The notes below the pieces were generated by a model. That model worked only from the letters and a program-made list of their open reading frames with translations. It had not been told where the DNA came from and did not search any database. Positions 56,931-64,000 of a DNA stretch of 64,000 bases are shown piece by piece. The position numbers and the translations under genes are program-made. Position 1 is the first letter of the stretch, and every line of letters starts with the position of its first letter. The stretch comes from Eutreptiella sp. 'Long Island Sound 2002' (taxonomy: Eukaryota; Euglenozoa; Euglenophyceae; Eutreptiales; Eutreptiaceae): NCBI GenBank assembly GCA_964036045.1, contig OZ038379.1, positions 118,433,104 through 118,497,103 on the forward strand, written 5' to 3'.

Positions 56931-57059
56931 CCCCCACCCACCCACCCCACTAGCAAAACCGACCCGATTAGCTGAGGTGAGGTTGCTTGGGCCAGACATC
57001 AGGATTCTGTTCCCACTTGTCTTCAGTCACATATGAGCCCCCCGATCGGTTTGAGTCAG

Positions 57060-57300
57060 AGAGATGGGGTGGGGTGGGGTGGGGTGGGGGGTGGGGGGGG
57101 GCACGTACCATCATTGAAGGGGTTGCAAGCACTGGTTGGGTTTCAGACGCTAGGGTCAAGACCACAACCCACTTCTACACCTCAAGGGTGTGGTGACAAT
57201 GGACAAGTTTGATATTGGGGGGGACATGGGGGGGGGGTCTGACACGGGGGGGGGGGGGGGTAGAAAGGGTGTTGGGGTGTGGGGGGGGGTAGGGGTGAAG
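57060..57300. repeat. G-rich tracts (GGGGT)n and poly-G
   Basis: GGGGTGGGGTGGGGTGGGG at 57,066-57,090 and poly-G runs at about 57,230-57,260 and 57,280-57,291. Four or more G runs in close order could form G-quadruplexes. No gene. Confidence 0.6.
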
Positions 57301-57431
57301 GTCCATAAAAGTCTGAAGTTTGAAGTCTGATAGCCCATTTGGTTACTATACCCATAGCTGGGTCTTGCATTCCTCCGCGAGAAGAACATCGCGGTGAACT
57401 GTGTACCCGAGGCCGTCCACCAAGTTACAAG

Positions 57432-58060
57432 CCATCGGGGGGGCCAGGCGGTCAGCCAAAACGGAGGGGTTGGCAGTGGCATATGAGGGGGAGTCTAGCA
57501 GGGGTCCCCTGCGGAAGGGTGGCTCGGGCGTAATGAAGGTGGGGGGTCCTGATTCCCCGATACCAACTGTGCCCCTTCATCCTATGGGGAGTGGGCAAAG
57601 TGATATGGCGGATGTGGTGGGCACGGGGCACGGTCCGGTGGATGGGCAAGATGCCCAGCTCGTCCCACCGCTGGACCTGCACTGCCTGCCACAGTGTGCG
57701 TGGCCATGATTCCCAAAAGGCTGTTCACGGTTGAACCGGCGGGAATGAGCCGGACGGCCCGCAAACCCGGGAGGGCCACCTGCAACTCCCGAAAAAGGGG
57801 AGTGGCCCAACCTTTTGTCCCAAACCATCGCGCCCTTTCGGCTGTACGCATGTCAACATGAATCAACTGGGGGGCAGTGGCCAACCCCTTCGCCCAGCCC
57901 ACCACCTCCTCCACTGCCAGGCCCCCCGTGTACGTGGCCTCCTCCAATGCGCCGGGGCGAAGCGGGATGCTCTGGTAGTGGCCCAGGGTGCCAGCGCACG
58001 GGTCGGGGAGTGAGTGTGACACAATTTGGGAAAGGGAATGAGACTGTTCATTGGACATTT
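57432..58060 (-). pseudogene. exon(s) of a gene related to 46-48 kb, C-terminal part
   Basis: Reads QIVSHSLPDPCAGTLGHYQS, LRPGALEEATYTGGLAVEEV, RTAERARWFGTKGWATPLFR and LLGIMATHTV, then (another frame) VQVQRWDELGILPIHRTV and RAHHIRHITLPTP. The last block resembles 46,969-47,365. The frame change near 57,690 indicates a frameshift. An upstream acceptor may be ATGAACAG at about 58,050. Confidence 0.4.
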
Positions 58061-58137
58061 TCACAAAGAAAGCGAAGGTGAGGTCTGAACAAAAGACATA
58101 CGACAAGAAGAGCATGCCCATGCACAAATCAAATGAT

Positions 58138-58160
58138 ATTTGCGCGAAGTTCGCGCAAAT
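58138..58160. repeat. TTCGCGCGAA-type palindrome (P3) in a probable intron
   Basis: ATTTGCGCGAA and TTCGCGCAAAT flank a single G: a perfect 23-base inverted repeat. It lies between coding blocks at 57,432-58,060 and 58,454 upward. Further GCGAATTCGAACGCGC sequence follows at 58,203. Confidence 0.6.
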
Positions 58161-58453
58161 GTGAAGGCGGATACGGATGCGAATACGATTCCGCACTAGG
58201 TTGCGAATTCGAACGCGCATTCAGTTTCTTTTGTGAATTTAAGCTAGATTATGACCCATTCAAGCTACAATGCAGATTGTTTGAAATTCTATCATTTTTT
58301 GGCGAAGTAAGCATAGCAAACGGGCACAAACGCAAGGCACCACGGGCAAAACGAGCAAAAAATCAACAAAGTGAGCGTACTCATTCAAAAGTTCCGTTCG
58401 CACTGGGTACACCTTGCCTCCCCAACTCCCATCCCCCACCAAAGCCCGCATTC

Positions 58454-58764
58454 TCACACCCAAACCACCCTATGCCCCAAGTCTGCCCGATGAATGGGCT
58501 TGTAGGGCCTCAAGGGCCCCCACAGCTCCGAGCCCTGGCAGCCGTGCTCCCACTCCTTCAAGCGGCGCAGCACGGCCAACGCAAGCGCGTGTCTTGAGCA
58601 AGAAACTTGTGGAGCCCCCCCAACCACACGCTCCGATCCCCGTCCTTGTCGCTCCAAACGACACGGACGGAGCGGACATCACCCCTGCAGACCACCACGT
58701 CCTTGACATGCAACAAAACAGGCGGAGGCCGTGGTTCGGGGGACAAACTAATTTTTTCGGACAA
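58454..58764 (-). pseudogene. KDZ-like gene exon(s), middle part
   Basis: Reads LHVKDVVVCRGDVRSVRVVW, DKDGDRSVWLGGLHKFLAQD and (shifted frame) LKEWEHGCQGSELWGPLRPY. Poly-basic and aromatic composition fits continuation of the KDZ-like reading above it. A one-base frame change near 58,575 breaks it. Confidence 0.35.
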
Positions 58765-58871
58765 CTTTTTGAAATTTTAAGTTCAATTTTTAACGTTAAT
58801 TTGTAATTTTTGAAGCGCCGATCGAAAATTGAAAAATTAAACCATAAGATTTAAACGAAGCGTCGGAAAAA

Positions 58872-59788
58872 TTAAAGACACGCAAACACACGCATACACA
58901 CACATAGCTTCTGAAATTCGAGGCACCCCAAGGCATGTAGAACCCCGATCGCCTGCATGAAGTTCGAGGCCGGGCTTGGGGCCTCTACGGGGTCGGCGGC
59001 GTTAGCATTGTTGGCGGCGATGGCGGCCGCCGGGGGGGGAGGGGGGCGTCCGAGTGATGGCCGCCAACCTGCGGGTGGTGCCCGAATGAGGCAAGAGCCC
59101 CTCGTAAGTGTGCTGGGCCGCGGGATCGTAGGGGGGGTGGGCAGGGCCAGCAGGGCAAACCAGACCTGTGCAAAGTGCACTAACTTGCCCTGCCGCCACT
59201 GTTGGCACCAACCAGGGGCTACCCAATGCTGCATGCACACCAGGTAGTGGTTGGGGAGCCCAATAGACAATTGGGTCCAGCCCCCACCCGCACATGGGTA
59301 GGCATCCCCACGCACAATAAACGTGAGGGGCCAATCCCAATCAATGGTGTCCACTAGTGGTGGCCGCGATTGAATGTAGCAGGCCCATGAGTGCATGGGC
59401 CAACTGCGGCCACAAGCGGGCGGGTCGTCCACATTCACGGGGGGAGGGGGGGGGCAACTCTAGCGGCTTAGCCTTTTGCTTCCCCGTGTCCAAGAAGGCT
59501 TGCCACGTTGGATTGGTCGCGCGAACTGTGGCCCGTAGCGGCCGTATAGTCAATTCCTCGCCAGGTCGTGAACTCGGAGAGGTGGCGGAGCCCCGTCTTT
59601 GTGACATTGACGTCCATGAGGGGCTCAATAAACTCGGGCGCCGGAAAAAGGGAGGAGGTGTATTGTATCACTGCCTCCACTTGCTTAGTATGAACAAGGG
59701 AGGCGTAGCCAACATCCGCGGCCTCCGACCATCGGGCCCGGGCCAAGGGACATGAAGCCACCCACTCACCAATGAGTTGGGAGACCAA
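58872..59788 (-). pseudogene. KDZ-like transposase core fragment with the RGDAYPCAGG block
   Basis: The 59,788-59,468 frame gives WVASCPLARARWSEAADVGY, VTKTGLRHLSEFTTW and SNVASLLGHGEAKG. The 59,438-58,872 frame gives SRPPLVDTIDWDWPLTFIVR, GDAYPCAGGGWTQLSIGLPN and HWVAPGWCQQWRQGKL. An Asp-Gly/Ala-x-Pro step after a hydrophobic strand (FIVRGDAYP) is what I expect around a catalytic Asp in KDZ-like and other DDE transposases. A run of nine G near 59,440 coincides with the frame break. Degraded; family call tentative. Confidence 0.4.
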
Positions 59789-59829
59789 AGGGTCCTACAA
59801 ACTCTTGGCTCCACTCAAACCCACAAGCA

Positions 59830-60118
59830 TCATGCTAAATTCGAGAATAGTGTCTCGGGGGAAAGGCATAACAAGTGCTACACAAGAGAAAAGGGGGTAC
59901 GGAGTGGGGTTGGCGGTGGGCCCAAAGAAGAGGACTAAGGGTTGGACCCCCAACCCTTAGGCAATCCAACATTTGTACAAACCCATTGGGCAACATTCTA
60001 CCACATGAAACCCCCTCAAGACCCTAGCATACACATGCAATTAACAGCGCAAATTGTTTTAAATCTAGAAAATACTAGGTATTCTCGTTTAACATGTTGA
60101 AATTTATCGGTTCGACAT
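59830..60118. other. AT-rich non-coding stretch
   Basis: No gene. TAACATGTTGAAATTTATCG and TAACATATTGGATTTGTCG style repeats appear near 60,090-60,165. Confidence 0.4.
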
Positions 60119-62216
60119 TTAACACCTTTCAAAAACTAAAATTAAAGATTTAACATATTGGATTTGTCGTGGGTGCCTAGGGTGCATGCAGTGAATTACC
60201 AAGGGCGCTGGTGACCATAGCCATGGTCTTCTACTGCTGGTAGTAAAACTATGGAGCCTAGTCGTCACCATCACACTTTTAACACTATCTAACCTACCTT
60301 GTGCCACAACAGCACAGGTCAAGCTGGACACATCAGATGATGACACATCACCGTTGAAGGCAACGTCACCATCACAGGGACCACGGTTGTGCAGGTGAAG
60401 GATCTGCTGCAACAGTGGGTCTAGATACTGCGGTGGGGGGGGGGGGACTGCCGCGCATGCCAACACATTTGGGGGAGTTGGGGGGGGGATCAGCCACAAC
60501 ATCCCCGGCAAGGGGCAAGGGATGCGAAATGTGTACCCAAAATGGGCACAAAAATTTATGAATTGCTGCTTGAAGTCACGAAGGCAAGGTGCCCAGCTGC
60601 CTAGGCCACATCAAGAGGCAGATGTGCCCTTGCGGCGGCAACCTAGGCTGCCTTTCAGCTCTAGGTTCACTAAAAAGCAACACATCCACGGTACGACCAA
60701 TAGAGGAGCGCTGCATGCTCGACCGGAGTAGTCAAGCATGATGCAAAACCGGGGTCCCCAGCAACTCCATGGTAGCCCGCAGAGTATTGGCGGCGCGCGC
60801 ATCTGCCGTTGCCTAACACCCATCGTTCTTACAAACACAACGGCACTTGCTTGAACGTGTGCTAGCAACCGTGTTACGTGCATGCTTACAGCCCGCACTA
60901 CTTCCCATCTGATGTGGGGACTCATGAGATGCTTCTCGGTTCGTGGCTGCTGGTGGCGCAGGCTACCAAATGTTTTGCGGTAGTCAACAACACTGGTAAT
61001 GCCGGCGTCCGAAGCAGCTGCCTGTGCCAAACGGGACGACAGACCTGACCGTTATCCTCCACGAAGGCACATGCGAGAAGAGAAGAGTGGTAAGAGGACC
61101 ACATCCGCAGTGCACAGTGTAAAGCACGCTTGTAACCACTGTCTTTGTGTTGCGGGTTAAATTCTTAATGAGGTAGAGCCAAATGTGCAGGCACTCCTTG
61201 GAACCATCATCTGTACCTGAGGTACAGTGGTACCCTGAACAGTCACGCACCACAATGCCTAGGTGAAGTAACGCTGAGGCGTACTAGAAAAAAAGATGAC
61301 ATAACCCTGCCAATTGTTTGTATTTGAGGGTTCTTCTGCTAGCAGTAGAACCGAAGTGTGCTCGTATACCTCAGATGGAAAGGAACACCACCCGCAAAAG
61401 ACGCCCTTCAACGACAAAGGAAGGATAGGCATAAAGATGTCTTGCATATGGGATCTTTAGGAACCCCTGGTATTCAAGTGCCCCCATGAGCAACTAGAAA
61501 GCACTATATGAGCGATCCCTACAGTACTGATACACATGCCATACACCAAATAAAAGACGACTAGAACCATACACATGCCGCAATGGAAGTGGCTGCATCC
61601 AATAGCTTTACAACATTTTAACGTAGCTGAAATAAATGGCGATGTTGCATAGCATAGGTAACACACGTGTTGTTAGCCAATTAAAGCACACCGTACGCTT
61701 GGTGACACCCAAAAGTAGCGGAAATGGGTACATGCGGTATGCCTGAGGGGAACCATAGAGTGACCAGCACCCTGCGACGAACATCCAAAGGACATCGCAA
61801 ATGCTCCAAAAACACATGTCTTGGGGCACAACCTGCTTTGCCCGGGTGGTAAACGCCACCCACGCCACTTCTACGTCACTAACATGTGGAGCCACATCAC
61901 CTTACCGGGAGTTAGGCGTTGGGCGCCCCGCAAAACGTCCGCTCAAACTACCAATGGAAAAAAGTGCCATAGAAGCTGTGGACAGTGATATGTCACGGGT
62001 TCTAACCACGTTTTTGGAGTACCGGGCCTTGTTGAATTGGTCTACCCAAGCGACAAGTGTTCTCCCCCTCTGTTGCAACATCCGTAGAACCTCCCGCTCA
62101 CTTATATCTACACGCATCGCCACAGAGGCCTGGCGGCTCAATGCATACCGTAGCTTGCAAGCTGAACACGAACCTTTTCGCGCACCCCTATTGTGTCCTA
62201 AGGCGAATTGGCCCAA
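60119..62216 (-). pseudogene. gene-B-like pseudogene, nearly full length
   Basis: In 5' to 3' order on the minus strand: LVAWVDQFNKARYSKNVV then DISLSTASMALF (62,216-61,902; gene B: IWFDNLRRYR then LTLNCTAVAVL), DVEVAWVAF (61,895 down), LLFGVWHVYQYC (about 61,555-61,515; gene B: VYGVWHSYKYC) with a TAG soon after, and finally DFKQQFINFCAHFGYTFRIP (about 60,570-60,510; gene B: NLKQFI...PICVP) followed by a Pro-rich stretch and a donor at 60,298. Several frame changes and stops make it a pseudogene, although some gaps may be introns: TACTGCTAGCAGTA-type palindromes lie at 60,228-60,250 and 61,330-61,351. Confidence 0.55.
61330..61351. repeat. TTCTGCTAGCAGTAGAA palindrome (P2 type)
   Basis: Inverted repeat of 22 bases centred on GCTAGC, GTTCT on one side and AGAAC on the other, inside the gene-B-like pseudogene, probably in an intron. 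A related site is at 60,228-60,250. Confidence 0.55.
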
Positions 62217-62501
62217 GCACTGTCACGGCGGCTAAGCTTAAGCAAAGTACGGTACAGCCTTACGAGGCCGATAGTGCCCCCTATGATTTTCTGAAAAAAA
62301 ATTCTGGTGTGCACAAAGCCTAGCCTCTCCGCTGCATAGCCAAGCGTAATGGAGGGGTTGTTCGCAGCCAGGGTGTATGGGGAGGAGCAGCGACACGCAA
62401 TTTAGGGGTGCAAAGTAGCAAAAACGCACCATTTTGGGCCCCCATAGCATACGAGCACAGCCATTGTTTCTTCGCATTTTGGAGGTAGGAAATACACAAA
62501 A

Positions 62502-62509
62502 CTTAGGCG
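62502..62509 (+). repeat. possible left end of another element of the 6.5-kb family
   Basis: CTTAGGCG equals the first eight bases of the TIRs at 17,230 and 19,075, and the following GGCCCTATACGCACG loosely resembles the inner bases of their right ends (CCCCGTATACGCGCG). It lies 678 bp from the end of a gene-A relative, comparable with 790 bp in the complete elements. Eight matching bases alone are weak evidence. Confidence 0.35.
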
Positions 62510-63179
62510 GCCCTATACGCACGTAGCAAAATTGCCACAGTTCCCAAATGGGTACCACCCCAAAACGGGGGCTGAAAAACCACTTTGAAAAATTGCACAA
62601 TTGTGCTTTGCAGAGCACACCCCCAAAAACCTGTGAATTGTCCAAAATGACTGTGTGTAGGGGGTACAACATGTGCTAGTCAAAAGTCATGTATCCCCTT
62701 CAAATTTGGGCACTGCAGTGTCCATCCAAACAAAAATCCAATTCTTCCAAATCATCCGCTGCTGCATTTCAAACCATGCCGGAAAATGCAACCTAAAAAA
62801 TGAAGCAAGGGGACGACAGGCAAACACATGCAAAAGTCTGGTTTGCTTTTTGTTACCGCGTCTGCTGACCCAGTGTCTGTGATTGTATGCGAAGCGTCAA
62901 GAATGATGCACCACCAGTGGTGCCCACCAACAACGGAGGCGCCGCCAGTGCAGGCAATCCAATAATAAATGACAACAACAATGCCCGCAAAAGAAATGGC
63001 CCAGCAGGGGTAAAAAAAGGGCGAGTCGCTGAGTTTGGGCACTGCAGCGCCAAAATTACCAAAACATGAAAAAGGGCACCAGTCTCACAGCTGCATAGAA
63101 CAGGAAGCGCGACACTGTGCAAATCGAGGCGAAAAAACTACTGACATGGTCACAGGCAGTGCCAACCGCACAACGCAGT
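62510..63179. promoter_or_regulatory. possible subterminal region with GGGCACTGCAGTG-type palindromes (P4)
   Basis: TTTGGGCACTGCAGTGTCC at 62,705-62,723 and TTTGGGCACTGCAGCGCCAA (within 63,034-63,054) are imperfect inverted repeats sharing an 11-base core. GCACAATTGTGC (62,595-62,606) and GTGCTTTGCAGAGCAC (62,603-62,618) overlap nearby. No gene in this stretch. Position matches the left subterminal region of the 6.5-kb transposon. Confidence 0.45.
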
Positions 63180-64000
63180 CTACTTCTTCTTTGGTGGAGC
63201 CTTCTTACCCTTGGCCTGACCTACTTTGGCGTGAAACATATTGAGGGGGGTACTGTCCTTGGCCTTTTTGGCTGGCCTTTTGGGGGGATCTTCAACCTCA
63301 TCCCCACTGTCGTCGGAGGACGGCTTCTTCTTGCTGGGGGTGCTCCTCTTCTTGCTGTCAACAGCTCCGACCAGCACGATCTCATCATCCTCCTCTTCCT
63401 CCACATCGTCCCCCCCCTCCTCATCTTCCCCTTCCCCAGGCCGCCGCACCACAACTGGCATACAGTCCCTAATCCTTGGCATCCAAGCGTCCCAGTTAAC
63501 CAAGTAGACACAGTCCATCTCCTGCACATACGCCGCTAGCTGTTCACAGAATTCGTTAAAGAAACCCTGGCGCCCAGTGAAGCAAGCTGCCAGACAAGGG
63601 GACTCCGGAAGGCATGACAGGGGCTGTGCTGGCAGTACAGCCAATGCTGTCAAAAGCAGGAGCCAGACTTCATCCTCGGACTGTCTATCGCGTCGGGGAA
63701 CAATACCAAGCACACGCAGGAGCCAACCAGCCGCTGCCAGACCAATGGTGCTGCCGTATGCACCCTGATCGCAAATGAAAAAATTCGGGACCTTCACCCT
63801 AAACTTGTCGGGGACACAGAAGCAAATAGTCCTCTCCTCGAGCCGATAGGTCGGGTGACCAACTGCCTGATCAAAAAAAGAGGTCATAATATACTGCCAG
63901 CCTCCACACTCCTCAGAGTCGCGCAATTGATTGACCGGGAACTTAACATCGGCCGCCATTCCACCAATAGCCATAGGTACCAACTTCGCAGCAACCTTCA
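63180..64000 (-). CDS. gene-A-like protein, C-terminal part, continuing past the window edge
   Basis: Open to the window edge (no start required inside), about 273 residues visible. It aligns in order with gene A's exon 3: a KFRVKVPNFFICDQGAYG segment matches the AFDNRLPRYVAFTEGP segment, then LLRVLGIVP with LLSLVPVP, FNEFCEQLAAYV with FVQSIRAGIT and WDAWMPRIRDCMPVV with WEDVYHDLGAGFPVD. Both proteins then have an acidic region (EGEDEEGGDDVEEEEDD) and a Lys/Pro-rich tail. Here the end is LNMFHAKVGQAKGKKAPPKK. A nuclear role is likely from the basic tail; function otherwise unknown. No stop or frameshift is visible, so it may be intact. Confidence 0.6.
   Translation of the reverse strand, partial: KVAAKLVPMAIGGMAADVKFPVNQLRDSEECGGWQYIMTSFFDQAVGHPTYRLEERTICFCVPDKFRVKVPNFFICDQGAYGSTIGLAAAGWLLRVLGIVPRRDRQSEDEVWLLLLTALAVLPAQPLSCLPESPCLAACFTGRQGFFNEFCEQLAAYVQEMDCVYLVNWDAWMPRIRDCMPVVVRRPGEGEDEEGGDDVEEEEDDEIVLVGAVDSKKRSTPSKKKPSSDDSGDEVEDPPKRPAKKAKDSTPLNMFHAKVGQAKGKKAPPKKK

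Overview
The window looks like eukaryotic nuclear DNA dominated by transposable elements and satellites, probably from a microalga or other protist. Three observations support this. Short GT-AG introns join reading frames exactly. Mobile elements sit inside one another. There are long CA/TG, CCCACA and poly-G tracts and several kb of minisatellite. I recognise no host housekeeping gene, tRNA or rRNA, so the species cannot be named. Nearly all coding sequence belongs to three recurring families. 'Gene A' is a 790-residue spliced protein with a basic C-terminus. 'Gene B' has about 700 residues and the motifs FDN, GVWHxYKYC and YMEK, and is a possible transposase. The third family resembles KDZ-type transposases (motifs LHxxLRxT, EGSHRRLK and RNS).

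Layout: 0-4.9 kb holds broken minus-strand gene-B and KDZ-like pieces. 4.9-5.4 kb holds spaced palindromes. 5.6-7.7 kb is a tandem pair of about 1-kb repeats with telomere-like CCCTAA. 7.9-13.9 kb is a 6-kb fold-back (inverted-repeat) element. 13.9-34.9 kb (copy A) and 34.9-46.1 kb (copy B) are rearranged duplicates of one another. 46.1-48.7 kb and 57.4-59.8 kb hold related KDZ-like gene fragments on either side of about 8 kb of minisatellite (48.96-56.93 kb). 60.1-62.2 kb is a broken gene-B relative. 62.5-64 kb is the edge of another element carrying a gene-A relative.

The centrepiece is at 17,230-30,279. A 6.5-kb DNA transposon with 25-bp terminal inverted repeats (TIRs) and a 5-bp target duplication (TTCCA) has been split by a second copy of itself (19,075-25,604, duplication TAGCA). 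The empty site for the outer insertion survives in copy B near 43,820. Each copy carries genes A and B on the minus strand and about 13 copies of the 20-bp palindrome CTGGCCGAAATTTCGGCCAG. These lie in subterminal DNA, the gap between the genes, and both introns of gene A, and within clusters most start about 70 bp apart. The inner copy looks nearly intact. The outer copy has lost splice sites, gained a stop codon and is interrupted.

Other gene families in the window have different palindromes in similar places: TTCGCGCGAA-type with KDZ-like genes, TACTGCTAGCAGTA-type, GGGCTCTGCAGAGCCC-type and GGGCACTGCAGTG-type. This suggests that each element lineage has its own palindrome, perhaps as binding sites for its own protein.
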